This document shows, piece after piece, positions 44,000 through 53,294 of a DNA stretch of 64,000 bases. The DNA is from Agaribacillus aureus. Its GTDB lineage: Bacteria > Bacteroidota > Bacteroidia > Cytophagales > Cyclobacteriaceae. Under the pieces are notes generated by a model. The model was not told the DNA's origin. It saw only the letters and a program-made list of their open reading frames with translations, and did no database searches. Position 1 is the first letter of the stretch; every line of letters starts with the position of its first letter. The translations under genes were made by a program, and so were the position numbers. Location of the stretch: assembly GCA_030442055.1 (NCBI GenBank), contig JAUJEB010000001.1:2976001-3040000 (forward strand), written 5' to 3'.

Positions 44000-46654
44000 A
44001 TGAAAAATCAAGTACAATTAATAATATCTGCCATCTTTATGGTATTAGCAGGCCTTACCAGTTACGGCCAGGTAAAAATAGGAAAAGATATTATAGGATT
44101 TCACCATTTGGGCCTGGGAGAAGCTACAAGCCTGTCGGCAGATGGCAATACCGTAGCTATAGGATGTTGGTCACCCAATAGCTATAATCCTAATAACGAT
44201 CTTGCAGCAAATGGTATTTATGGGAATAATGGTTCTGTACGCGTATATGCAAAAAAGAGTTCTTCTAATACTGGGGTTATATGGGAACAAGTAGGCGATT
44301 TTATATTCCCGGAAATTTTAGACAATGGTCAGCCCGGACAACGGTCCGGAAGAGCTATTAGGCTATCGGATAATGGGTCCATTCTCGCTATAGGAACCAG
44401 AGGTAATCATACAGATGCAGGTTATGTACGTGTATTTAAAAAAACGGCAGATGCCTCATCTCCAGGCGGTTTTAAGTGGGTGAAAATAGGCAATGATATT
44501 GAAGGTACACAAGCAGGGGGTGAATCGGGATTTGATGTGAGTTTGTCCGAAGATGGTAATGTCGTGGCCATAGGAGCCCCATTTTTTGACGTTAAGGACC
44601 TTTCTAATGCTGGCCAGGTACGTGTGTATAAAAGAGATGCCTTTGATAATTGGGTCCAACTAGGCGAAGATATTGAAGGTCACAAAAAGGGCGAACGTTT
44701 GGGGGCAAGTGTGAGCATATCCGATGACGGTAACACCTTGGCCATGGCAGCGCTTCATCTTGGACCAGCATATCGTAACAAGTATGGGCATATAAGCTAT
44801 GATTCTGAGGGTTTAATAACAAAAGTATATCAAAATGTTAACGACGATTGGGTGAAGGTAGGTGATTTTATGGGTGATGAAGGGACGATTAGCCGTGATG
44901 AAAGAGGGGGGTATGTACGGCTAACAGGAGACGGCAATACCTTGGCCATAACTAGTTGGGCAGATGGATCTGTACGTGTTTATAAACGAGATGCCAATGA
45001 TAATTGGACGTTGAAAGGCAATGAACTAAGAGGATCTTTTGGATATGGCATAGCATTATCTGATGATGCAAATATTTTAGCTGTAGGGGTGCCCTCGAGT
45101 GGACTTGGTAATTTCCTCCCATATACAGGCGAAGTACGTATTTATAAATATCGTCCCAATAATACCTGGGAGGTAGTAACTGGTTTTAATGGTGAACATA
45201 AATGGCATGAGTTGGGGAGCAGTAACAGTCTTAGTTTGTCTAAAGACGGGTCGGTCCTGGCTATGGGAGCTTCCGACTATGGTTTTGATAATACTACTGG
45301 GAAAAATCTGCTACAGGGTCGGGCACGTATGTATAATATTGGTGTAAGTGGTGTTTCCATACAAGGTGCACCGGCAGCAGTAAATACTACAGATCCTTTT
45401 GACGTGACCTTCAAGTTCGATAGAGGAGTTACCGATTTTAACGAAGAAGATATTGATGTTATCAATGCCACGTCGGGTGATTTTACCAAAGTCAATGATT
45501 CAACCTATACAGCTACCATTACCCCTACATCTATATGTGGAGACGATGACAATATTACCATTAATATACCTGCTAGTTCGGCATTCGATATAAATTCCAA
45601 CATGCCCAATTTAGCAGCGCAAGAGGTAGTTGTCAACACTGGGGTTGTGGCGGTTGCTCAGAACCTTACCGTACAGTTGGCTCCCAATGGACTGGCGACC
45701 ATCTCACCAGAGGATCTAGACAATGGTTCCGGCCATAACTGCGATAATGGAGGTGCGGTCACACTAAGCCTGGACAGGGATACTTTTACTTGTAGTGATG
45801 TGGGAACTCCGGTAACCGTAACGCTTACCGCTACCTCTGGCAACCAAACCGATAAATCGACCGCGGTGGTGACCGTGGAAAATAATATCAATAGCCCTGT
45901 GGCTGTTACTAAAGATATTACCGTTCAGTTGAATGCTGATGGCATGGCTTTCATCAGCCCCGAGCAAATAGACAATGGTTCCGGGAGTGGTTGTAACAAC
46001 ACGCTCCCCATTTTATTAAGTCTGGACAAGAGTGTTTTTACCTGTGAAGACGTGGGCATGGCGACCGTTGTGCTTACGGCCAGACAAGGTAGTGAAACTG
46101 CTACGGCAACGGCCACAGTGACCGTGGAAGAGGATTTGGACAACCTGGTAGCCATTGCAAAAGATATTACCGTACAATTAGATGACAACGGGCAAGTCAC
46201 CATCTCGCCCGAAGATGTAGACGGTGGTTCTGCTTATGGCTGTTACAATGTCCCCAACTTAAGCTTGGATATAGATACCTTTGATAGTGACGATGTTGGA
46301 ATGCCGGTAACGGTGACCCTTACAGCTACCCATGGCAACAATTCGGATATGGCGACCGCCACAGTGACCGTACTACAGAAAGATCCACCGCCCTCCTCCA
46401 CTATGATGATCCCTACGGCTTTTACCCCTAATGGTGACGGTGCAAATGATGCCTGGATCATCGATAATCTTTCCGAAGATGCATCCGTCAGGATCTACGA
46501 TCGACACGGCACCATCATTTTTAGTTCCGATGATGGATATACCTATCCCTGGGATGGCACCTCTCGTGGCCATTCACTGCCCGCCGGATCCTACTTATAT
46601 CTGATCCAAAACGAATCGCATACATACAGGGGTAGTGTGACTATTCTTTTATAA
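44000..46654 (+). CDS. T9SS surface protein: beta-propeller, Ig-like and HYR-like repeats, type B sorting domain
   Basis: 884 aa. Signal peptide MKNQVQLIISAIFMVLAGLTSYGQ. Propeller repeats of about 60 residues (about 25-450) carry the LSADGNTVAIG / LSEDGNVVAIGAP / LSKDGSVLAMGAS motif and a VRVYKRD strand. Next an Ig-like domain (about 455-550), three HYR-like repeats (LTVQLAPNGLATISPEDLDNGSG..., each with VTLTAT and a paired Cys) and a type B T9SS domain (MIPTAFTPNGDGANDAWIID...VRIYDRHGTIIF...GSYLYLIQ). It is exported through T9SS and probably held at the surface. Ligand unknown. It is the intact form of the 28.5-30.2 kb pseudogene. Confidence 0.92.
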   Translation: MKNQVQLIISAIFMVLAGLTSYGQVKIGKDIIGFHHLGLGEATSLSADGNTVAIGCWSPNSYNPNNDLAANGIYGNNGSVRVYAKKSSSNTGVIWEQVGDFIFPEILDNGQPGQRSGRAIRLSDNGSILAIGTRGNHTDAGYVRVFKKTADASSPGGFKWVKIGNDIEGTQAGGESGFDVSLSEDGNVVAIGAPFFDVKDLSNAGQVRVYKRDAFDNWVQLGEDIEGHKKGERLGASVSISDDGNTLAMAALHLGPAYRNKYGHISYDSEGLITKVYQNVNDDWVKVGDFMGDEGTISRDERGGYVRLTGDGNTLAITSWADGSVRVYKRDANDNWTLKGNELRGSFGYGIALSDDANILAVGVPSSGLGNFLPYTGEVRIYKYRPNNTWEVVTGFNGEHKWHELGSSNSLSLSKDGSVLAMGASDYGFDNTTGKNLLQGRARMYNIGVSGVSIQGAPAAVNTTDPFDVTFKFDRGVTDFNEEDIDVINATSGDFTKVNDSTYTATITPTSICGDDDNITINIPASSAFDINSNMPNLAAQEVVVNTGVVAVAQNLTVQLAPNGLATISPEDLDNGSGHNCDNGGAVTLSLDRDTFTCSDVGTPVTVTLTATSGNQTDKSTAVVTVENNINSPVAVTKDITVQLNADGMAFISPEQIDNGSGSGCNNTLPILLSLDKSVFTCEDVGMATVVLTARQGSETATATATVTVEEDLDNLVAIAKDITVQLDDNGQVTISPEDVDGGSAYGCYNVPNLSLDIDTFDSDDVGMPVTVTLTATHGNNSDMATATVTVLQKDPPPSSTMMIPTAFTPNGDGANDAWIIDNLSEDASVRIYDRHGTIIFSSDDGYTYPWDGTSRGHSLPAGSYLYLIQNESHTYRGSVTILL

Positions 46655-47050
46655 CAATTCAATCAGCATTAAGACGAAAAAAACCTCTCTTAAAGGTTCG
46701 AACCACCCACTGGCACAATCCCGGACATCCGGGGTTGTGCCTTGTGCCTAAAAATAATTGAAGAGCAAAGTCTACGCCATTGGCGTTCCTTCGGGAAAGC
46801 ATACAGCAGCAAGGCCAGCGTTGGTAAATGAATCCCAATCTTCAAGCGCATCCCTGAAACAAGTTCAGAAAGACCACTCCTACCAATGACGTTATAAAAT
46901 TTTTCCTGCCCTTGCTGGTGTTGTCACCGACAAGCATGAAAGGTTGTTGGTCAAAAGACCAACAAAGGCATTGAAGGTTCCGGCAATAATCCCGTCTCAG
47001 AAGGGACTCCATTAAGGAAAATCAGCCTCGAATCACTCACCTACCGTTTC
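46655..47050 (+). other. Conserved 3' flank: terminator, porP-start relic and duplicated tail
   Basis: Directly behind the stop, CAATTCAATCAGCATTAAGA runs into CGAAAAAAACCTCTC, equivalent to the start of the PorP gene at 36.86 kb with ATG changed to ACG. Next comes a hairpin (46711-46740) and about 110 bp also found at 51196-51300. GGCATTGAAGGTTCCG (near 46965) and GGGACT..ATTAAGGAAAATCAGCC lead into the next array promoter. Confidence 0.7.
46711..46740 (+). terminator. Strong hairpin behind the surface-protein gene
   Basis: GGCACAA/TTGTGCC plus CCCGG/CCGGG with one U-G pair between gives 13 bp around an ACAT loop. The same hairpin occurs at 51166-51195. Confidence 0.7.
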
Positions 47051-47314
47051 TCGCATAGATTTTAACGGTTTTCGCACAGCTCATTCGCCCCTCCTTCGCC
47101 AACTTTGTACTATTCATGACAATTAATATTGTTATCTCCATCTAATTTTTTCAACCCCTTAATAATTGGAGTATGGGAGGCGGTTGAAAAGTTAGGTGGG
47201 TGGGGCGCAAAGACATTGGTTTTCTGTACTTAATTCCCCAGCAATAAATAATAGCAGCTATGATCATGAGAAATTTCAATTTTAGCCATGCTCCTATCTA
47301 TATCTAAAAAAACC
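47051..47314 (+). promoter_or_regulatory. Array promoter and leader of the 47.3-kb LRR protein
   Basis: TCGCATAG (47051-47058) and TCGCACAG (47072-47079), 21 bp apart; CAACTTTG at 47100-47107, 20 bp later. TTTTCAACC (47148-47156) pairs with GGTTGAAAA (47182-47190). The second hairpin is worn (GGGGCGCAAAGACATTGG). A short frame MRNFNFSHAPIYI with its own stop precedes the signal peptide, so the extended start at 47288 is unlikely. Confidence 0.75.
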
Positions 47315-50300
47315 ATGAAAAAACAACTACAATTAATAGCATGTACCGTCTATGTATTGGTAGGCCTTACTGGCTATGGGCAAGAAGTACAAGTAGGTGA
47401 CGAGTTTACTTCTAAGAAAATCACCTACAAAGTAACGGCACTGGGCAGTCCCAACACGGTCACCATAACGGCCAATACAAATACAAGAGACCTTGCCCTA
47501 CCTGGCATCGTAACCTATGGGTCTAATGACTTTGAGGTTACCCGTATTCGGAGCAAAGCTTTTGAAAACAGCCAATTGACCAGTGTGATCATTCCCGAAA
47601 GCGTTATCGGTATTGACGCCAATGCTTTTATCGACAACCCAGACCTTAAAAGAGTGGTGGCAGAGGGCACCACTCCTCCATTTCTTGATCCAAGTGCATT
47701 TGATGACAGAAGTCAAATCGACCTGATAGTGCCTTTGGGCAAGGTGGAAGCATATAAAGGTACAGACTACTGGCGGGACTTTAAATCCATCAAGGAAAAT
47801 TTCCGATATGAAGAAGTAATAGCTGGTTCCAACACGTTAAGGATCACGGGGTATATCGGTCGCTCCAGTGTAAACATTCCCGGAACCATAACTCATGAGG
47901 GCTCTGACTATCCCGTTACCCATATTGGGAATGGTGCTTTTCAGGGCAACCAATTGACCAGTGTGACCATACCGAACAGTGTGATCACTATTGGGCATCA
48001 AGCTTTTCAGGGCAACCAATTGACCAGTGTGACCATACCGAACAGTGTGATCGATATTGGAGGCGGCGCTTTTGGGGCAAATCGTTTGACACAGATTACC
48101 CTTGGTCAAAAGGTTGAGACTATTGGGGGCAGTGCTTTTAGGGATAACTTCTTGACTCAGGTGACCATACCAGGTAGTGTGACCAGTATGGGGAATACTG
48201 TTTTTAACAGAAACAGGAGGTTAACCAAAGTGGGGGTAGAGAACGCTACTGATCCTCCAACGATTACGGCTCGTACCTTTTCATTGGTTGAGAGTACGCC
48301 AATATTGAACCATAACCAAATAAATCTGATCGTTCCCAAGGGTGCGGGAGATGTTTATAAGAACCGCGACCACTGGGCAGATTTCAGAACCATTGAGGAA
48401 GAAAGAGGCCCTGGCTATTCCTTTACGGCCAATGGTTTAGAATATGTAATAACAGCCTCCTCAGACCCTGGTCCCAGAACAGTGACGGTGACCGGAAGGA
48501 TCGCCGAGGGCTCGACCTTGACCATACCCGATACGGCGTTCTTTGGACTGCCCTATGCCGTTACCGCTATTAAGGAATTTGCTTTTCAGGACGACCAATT
48601 AACTAGTGTAGAGATTCCCGAAACCGTTACCAGTATTGGGAAGATGGCTTTTGATAACAACCAATTCACTGAGGTCGTCATACCGAATAGTGTGACCACC
48701 ATTGGAGCAAGTGCTTTCAGGAACAGCGGATTAACAGGACATCTCGAAATTCCTAACAGTGTGACCGAGATCAAAGGTGGTGCTTTTTCGGACAACCAAT
48801 TGACCAGTGTGACCATCCCTGAAAGCCCCGACTTTACCAAGCTTGATATCGGTGTTTTTTATATCAACAACCTGAAGAGTGTGACCATTCCCAGGAATAT
48901 TACCATTATCGAGAAAACTGTTTTTGCCAACAACCTGGAGCTTTTCACAGTTGTGATGAAGAACCCTAGTCCTAAAACTGTCTCACTCGAGCCTGAAGCC
49001 TTTGATTATATATTCAATACTGAGACTACTGTTTACCGCACAGAGCGTCGTCACCTAATAGATGTGATCGTTCCCAGAAGTGAACCTCCCGGTAGAACCA
49101 AAAACAGTTACTTAGCCGCCGGAAATGGTTGGGCAGATCATCGTTTTAAATCCATCACGGAAGAAGGAGACGTCGGAGAGATCTTTGAAATTGAAGGTAT
49201 CACCTATAAAATAACGGGATTCAACCCCAACACGGTCACCATAACGGGCAATGCAAATACAGGAGACCTTACCATACCCGTGAAGGTAGAAAGACTCGAG
49301 AAAGGACCCTTTGAAACTTCTGGGGAAAGAGTAGTTGAATATACGGTTATCGATATTGAGGCCGGTGCTTTTCAGGACAACCAATTGACCCGTGTGATCA
49401 TTCCCGATAGCGTTACCAGTATCGGTGCCAATGCTTTTGCAGGCAACCCAGACCTTGCCACAGTGGAATTAGGGCGTGCCGATCCCCCGTCAATCGAAGA
49501 AAGCACCTTTGCAGGCCGTGACAAAATAGATGTGATCGTTCCCCGGAACGCATTCGATAATTATGTACCGGCTTGGGACGACTTTAAGTTTAAATCCATC
49601 AAAGCAAAAGTGGCTATTGACGATACCTTTACGGTTGAGCGTGATGCCACCACCGCCGTTATCAAATATCAAGTAACCGCATTTGGCCCCACCAACACGG
49701 TTACGGTAATAAATAATGAAGACGACGATCATAAACTTTTGGAAATATTTGACCCCGTAGAACATGCGGGGCATGAGTTTAAAGTTACCCAAATTGGTGG
49801 GAACGCTTTTGTTGAACGAGATTTGATCGGCGCCCTTACCATACCGGATGGTGTGGAAAGTATCGGGGAAAGTGCTTTTCAGGACAACCAATTGACCAGT
49901 GTGACCATTCCTGAAAGCGTTACCGGTATCGGAGAATCCGCTTTTTTGGGCAACCGTTTGGAGCATGTGGCCATTCCCGATGGTGTGGAAAGTATCGAGG
50001 CCTATGCTTTTTCAAACAACGCCTTGAGCAGTGTCACCATACCGAACAACGTGACCAGTATCGGGGAGGGTGCTTTTTCCGAGAACGCCTTGAGCAGTGT
50101 CACCATACCGAACAACGTGACCAGTATCGGGGAGGGTGCTTTTTCCGAGAACGCCTTGAGCAGTGTGGACATGCCTGAAAGTGTTGAGACAATTGGTCAT
50201 CGGGCCTTTGCGCTCAACAGTTTGACCGAGGTCAGCATACCAAACAGCGTGACCGGTATTGGGGAAAGTGCTTTTCAGGACAACCAATTGACCAGTGTGA

Positions 50301-51103
50301 CCATTCCCGAAAAGGTTACCAGTATCGGTGCCGATGCTTTTACCAACAACCCGGACCTTGCCACAGTGGTGTCAAAGTCCTTTGATCCACCATCGATCGA
50401 AGTAAGCACCTTTACAAGCGCGGACCGTGACCAAATAGATGTGATCGTTCCCATGGCCTCCCCTTCCGGAAGGATCAGGGCCGACTATGAAGATGCCGGG
50501 TGGACAGGATTCCGATCCATCAAGGAAGGGGTCGGGGTTACAATAGACGCGCCGGCACTGATAGATAATTTATCGGACTTTACGGTCACCTTTCGGTTTG
50601 ATCTGGACGTGAGGGGTTTTACGATGGATGATATTGATCTTGGCAATGCCATCGCGAACCATTTTACGGGCAGCGGTTCCGTATATACCGTGGAGATCAC
50701 ACCAAGATCTTGTGATGGCGCGATTACCATTGAGGTCCCTTCAAAGGCAATAGATATGCCCAATTTCACCAATTTTCCGGCAAGCGCAAGGGTGGCTGTG
50801 GAAGTGACTGGGAATTGTGATTTCGCAACACCGCAAGCACCGTCCTCCTTCCCTATGATCCCTACGGCTTTTACCCCTAATGGCGACGGTGCAAATGATC
50901 GCTGGATCATCGATCATCTTTCCGAAAATGCATCCGTCAGGATCTACGACCGACACGGCACAATCATTTTTAGTTCCGATGATGGATATACCCGTCCCTG
51001 GGATGGCACCTCTGGTGGCCATTCACTGCCCGCCGGTTCCTACTTATATCTGATCCAAAATGGACGACATAAATACAGGGGTAGCGTGACTATTCTTTTA
51101 TAA
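47315..51103 (+). CDS. T9SS surface protein with BspA-type leucine-rich repeats
   Basis: 1262 aa from ATG 47315 (signal peptide MKKQLQLIACTVYVLVGLTGYGQ); an upstream ATG at 47288 adds nine residues and is less likely. The body is built from BspA/LRR_5 units of 22-23 residues (LTSVTIPNSVITIGHQAFQGN, LSSVTIPNNVTSIGEGAFSENA), grouped in four blocks each opened by a GEIFEIEGITYKITGF-like strand and closed by a DLIVPLGKVEAYK or DVIVPRN stretch. An Ig-like domain (VTIDAPALIDNLSDFTVTFRF) and a type B T9SS domain end it. BspA-type proteins bind host or matrix proteins or other cells. Two 66-bp units at 50.02-50.15 kb are identical in DNA, a sign of recent repeat gain. Confidence 0.93.
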   Translation: MKKQLQLIACTVYVLVGLTGYGQEVQVGDEFTSKKITYKVTALGSPNTVTITANTNTRDLALPGIVTYGSNDFEVTRIRSKAFENSQLTSVIIPESVIGIDANAFIDNPDLKRVVAEGTTPPFLDPSAFDDRSQIDLIVPLGKVEAYKGTDYWRDFKSIKENFRYEEVIAGSNTLRITGYIGRSSVNIPGTITHEGSDYPVTHIGNGAFQGNQLTSVTIPNSVITIGHQAFQGNQLTSVTIPNSVIDIGGGAFGANRLTQITLGQKVETIGGSAFRDNFLTQVTIPGSVTSMGNTVFNRNRRLTKVGVENATDPPTITARTFSLVESTPILNHNQINLIVPKGAGDVYKNRDHWADFRTIEEERGPGYSFTANGLEYVITASSDPGPRTVTVTGRIAEGSTLTIPDTAFFGLPYAVTAIKEFAFQDDQLTSVEIPETVTSIGKMAFDNNQFTEVVIPNSVTTIGASAFRNSGLTGHLEIPNSVTEIKGGAFSDNQLTSVTIPESPDFTKLDIGVFYINNLKSVTIPRNITIIEKTVFANNLELFTVVMKNPSPKTVSLEPEAFDYIFNTETTVYRTERRHLIDVIVPRSEPPGRTKNSYLAAGNGWADHRFKSITEEGDVGEIFEIEGITYKITGFNPNTVTITGNANTGDLTIPVKVERLEKGPFETSGERVVEYTVIDIEAGAFQDNQLTRVIIPDSVTSIGANAFAGNPDLATVELGRADPPSIEESTFAGRDKIDVIVPRNAFDNYVPAWDDFKFKSIKAKVAIDDTFTVERDATTAVIKYQVTAFGPTNTVTVINNEDDDHKLLEIFDPVEHAGHEFKVTQIGGNAFVERDLIGALTIPDGVESIGESAFQDNQLTSVTIPESVTGIGESAFLGNRLEHVAIPDGVESIEAYAFSNNALSSVTIPNNVTSIGEGAFSENALSSVTIPNNVTSIGEGAFSENALSSVDMPESVETIGHRAFALNSLTEVSIPNSVTGIGESAFQDNQLTSVTIPEKVTSIGADAFTNNPDLATVVSKSFDPPSIEVSTFTSADRDQIDVIVPMASPSGRIRADYEDAGWTGFRSIKEGVGVTIDAPALIDNLSDFTVTFRFDLDVRGFTMDDIDLGNAIANHFTGSGSVYTVEITPRSCDGAITIEVPSKAIDMPNFTNFPASARVAVEVTGNCDFATPQAPSSFPMIPTAFTPNGDGANDRWIIDHLSENASVRIYDRHGTIIFSSDDGYTRPWDGTSGGHSLPAGSYLYLIQNGRHKYRGSVTILL
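47941..48072 (+). repeat. Tandem 66-bp LRR units, near identical
   Basis: Two consecutive units starting TCAGGGCAACCAATTGACCA are identical for about 50 of 66 bases, including GTGTGACCATACCGAACAG. Each codes for one 22-residue LRR. Confidence 0.8.
50021..50152 (+). repeat. Perfect tandem 66-bp LRR units
   Basis: 50021-50086 and 50087-50152 are identical base for base (start GCCTTGAGCAGTGTCACCAT), and a third partial unit follows. The period is in frame (22 residues), so copy number can change without breaking the gene. Confidence 0.9.
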
Positions 51104-51165
51104 CAGTTAAATCAGCATTAAGACGAAAAAAACCTCCCTTAATGGTTAGGTTCGAACCACCCACT

Positions 51166-51195
51166 GGCACAATCCCGGACATCCGGGGTTGTGCC
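51166..51195 (+). terminator. Hairpin behind the LRR gene, duplicate of 46711-46740
   Basis: Same GGCACAA...CCCGG/CCGGG...TTGTGCC stem as behind the 44.0-kb gene; flanks are shared as well. It separates the LRR gene from the convergent IbrB-like gene. Confidence 0.7.
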
Positions 51196-51319
51196 TTGTG
51201 CCTAAAAATAATTGAAGAGCACAAGTCTGCGCCATTGGCGTCTCTTTGGGAAAAGATACAGCAGCAAGGCCCGCGTTGGTCAATGAATCCCATTCATCAA
51301 GAACATCAATTATCATCAC

Positions 51320-51928
51320 TCACTTCCACGATGAGGAATAATCCTCATCTTTGTACAATTCCCCCAACCCTTTGAACTGTTTAAGCCTTAGTACTTCATC
51401 TGCATCCATACCCAAAGCCTCCATGATTCTTGCGGAAGTCCACCCGTCGGAAGCCAATGTTTTTACCACCTCACTTATTTCCTCAATCTGATGCCGCCCC
51501 CGGGCCCTGTTGTGCCTAATGGTGGCTACTATCCGTTCACTATTGGGAAGGTCCAATGTAACCACAGGGACTTTATGGTTTAACCTCTCCCGTAACTCCT
51601 TGTCTTTTTTGATAAGACTCAATCGGTGGTAACCGTCTATCAAAATATAGCTTTGCTCCTTTTCAGCGCAAACAACCAGGGGTTGGGTGATTCCATGGTC
51701 GAGCATAGAACGGAGCAACAACCGCTTTTCCGGGATGGCCATCTTATTGGGATTATAGGAATTTGGCGAAATAGCGTTTATGGGCACCCATAACACTTTC
51801 GAAACTGGTTCTTTATAAAGATCGAACGCATTTATTACCTCGTACATCAGCGCGGCCTTCTTTTCTACGGATATGGCATTGGTTTCACGAAGAATGTTCA
51901 GGATATCCTGTTTTATACTTTGGTTCAT
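51320..51928 (-). CDS. ParB/Srx-fold protein, IbrB-like
   Basis: 202 aa from ATG 51928 (MNQSIKQDILNILRET), 4 bp behind the stop of the IbrA-like gene; an earlier in-frame ATG at 52006 would overlap that gene by 74 bp. It has the ParB-type core: VPINAISPNSYNPNKM, KRLLLRSMLDHGITQPLVV, ILIDGYHRLSLI and a helix-turn-helix-like end (TLASDGWTSARIMEALGMDADEVLRLKQF). ParB-fold proteins of this type pair with DUF3440 PAPS-reductase-like proteins; in E. coli that pair is IbrB/IbrA, reported to raise expression of Eib surface proteins. The biochemical role is unresolved. Confidence 0.85.
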   Translation of the reverse strand: MNQSIKQDILNILRETNAISVEKKAALMYEVINAFDLYKEPVSKVLWVPINAISPNSYNPNKMAIPEKRLLLRSMLDHGITQPLVVCAEKEQSYILIDGYHRLSLIKKDKELRERLNHKVPVVTLDLPNSERIVATIRHNRARGRHQIEEISEVVKTLASDGWTSARIMEALGMDADEVLRLKQFKGLGELYKDEDYSSSWK

Positions 51929-51932
51929 TAAG

Positions 51933-53102
51933 CTATTTTTTTTTGTATAAGGTTTCATAGGTTTTCTTGGTCTGGGAAAATCCCAGACTGCGGCACCACC
52001 AATCATTTTTTATGATGCACTTACATATTCTTCTCCAGGATGGGATCTTTCCAGCGTTTTCCAATTTTAAGTTGGCCTGATCGGGAACAAGTTCGAAAGG
52101 AAAACCATTGCTTTCCCACCAGTTGAGAAAGGTTTTGATTTTATCCTCATAATGGTTTTTGGTGATTTCCGGCATGGACCGCAACAGGATATGCGTATAT
52201 TTTTTCCATGTCAGCCCCTCCGGCAAGACCACCTTGATCCGGCCAAGAACAGCTGTTTTGCTGTAAACAGCGCCAAAATTAACGCCATGAACCCGTGCTA
52301 ATATCTTATTCCAGGTTTCTGGCTCGATCATGTGATAATAAATCAAACTCTGTCGTTGATCATCCCCGTAGGGTTGACAAATGCGCATTTTATGAATGGA
52401 CATTCCACATAAATAAAAATGATCGTATAGCTTGTTGTACGTCAATTTTTGCTTCCCTACATAGCGCCAGATATCTTCGACTCGCCAATCATAGATGGGA
52501 TAGGAAAAGACCAGGTTTGCGGAAGACCTGCTCATCCAGTTTTTTCCGAGCCAGCCATGGGTCGTTACCGAAAAGAACCTGTTTAAACTTTCATCGGACC
52601 GAATCCCCAACAAGCAGGTGCACAATTCCCCATCGGCAAACCATTTGCCCCATTCATACACAAAATCCTCAAACTCCATCCCAAAGCGAAAAAAAGGATA
52701 GTGCTTAACATCAGACACAACCTGCGCATGTTGGGGCATAGGGCGAATCCACATTTTTGATTGTTCCGGGTCCCAACATCGCCAATGAGGCTGAAAAACA
52801 CTGACCGAATTTCGAAGATTCAAAGGAAGGCAGATCCAGTGCAGGTTAATTTTTTTGGAATTAAGGGCAACTTCTTCAATATGCTTTATCGTGATATCAT
52901 ATTGCCCCTCCAGATCAATAAACAATACATCTAGCGGTAACCGGTTTTCAGATTCGGCTATTTCCAGGGCCAAATGCAACATGACCGTGCTGTCCTTTCC
53001 GCCACTAAAGGCCAAATACAACTTTGGAAAAGTATTAAAAATATCCCTCATACGCTTTTTAGCGGCGGTATAGACATTTTCGTCCACATAGGTTTTAGGC
53101 AT
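51933..53102 (-). CDS. PAPS-reductase-like protein with DUF3440, IbrA-like
   Basis: 389 aa. The PP-loop SGGKDS (33-38) in YLAFSGGKDSTVMLHLAL binds ATP or an adenylated group. FIDLEGQYDITIKHIEE and a DWRVEDIWRY motif follow as in PAPS-reductase-like enzymes, and the C-terminal part carries the long DUF3440 region (ITKNHYEDKIKTFLNWW). Such proteins lack the usual sulfate-assimilation context and occur with a ParB-fold partner on mobile and surface-gene islands. It is translated just before the IbrB-like gene, almost touching. It lies between two T9SS surface-protein genes of the array. Confidence 0.88.
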   Translation of the reverse strand: MPKTYVDENVYTAAKKRMRDIFNTFPKLYLAFSGGKDSTVMLHLALEIAESENRLPLDVLFIDLEGQYDITIKHIEEVALNSKKINLHWICLPLNLRNSVSVFQPHWRCWDPEQSKMWIRPMPQHAQVVSDVKHYPFFRFGMEFEDFVYEWGKWFADGELCTCLLGIRSDESLNRFFSVTTHGWLGKNWMSRSSANLVFSYPIYDWRVEDIWRYVGKQKLTYNKLYDHFYLCGMSIHKMRICQPYGDDQRQSLIYYHMIEPETWNKILARVHGVNFGAVYSKTAVLGRIKVVLPEGLTWKKYTHILLRSMPEITKNHYEDKIKTFLNWWESNGFPFELVPDQANLKLENAGKIPSWRRICKCIIKNDWWCRSLGFSQTKKTYETLYKKK

Positions 53103-53240
53103 TTTAAACCATATTAATTGTTGAAATAATTTTTTCTCTCACAAGGTTCTGGTTTTCCGGAACTTACCATTGAATCTCGTCACCTGGCTCATTAACAAAA
53201 TGAACACTGGAGATCCCTGTATCCTTCAATATTGAGACCT

Positions 53241-53280
53241 TGCACTCCTATCTTTGATGTCGATTAAAGATAGGAGTGCA
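53241..53280. promoter_or_regulatory. Perfect 15-bp inverted repeat
   Basis: TGCACTCCTATCTTT (53241-53255) and AAAGATAGGAGTGCA (53266-53280) with a 10-bp loop. It lies between the divergent ibrA-like gene and a small frame starting 15 bp later, so it could be an operator, or a terminator-like element for neither. No T-run. Confidence 0.6.
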
Positions 53281-53294
53281 TAGATTAAATCTCT

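Noticed and set aside
45925-46203. - strand frames opposite the HYR-like repeats of the 44.0-kb gene
   Set aside because: They arise from the Thr/Val-rich repeats of the sense gene; no independent start signal or motif.
47941-50287. Regularly spaced repeats that could suggest a CRISPR array
   Set aside because: The repeats are contiguous 66-69-bp coding units of a leucine-rich-repeat protein without unique spacers, and there is no cas gene in the window.
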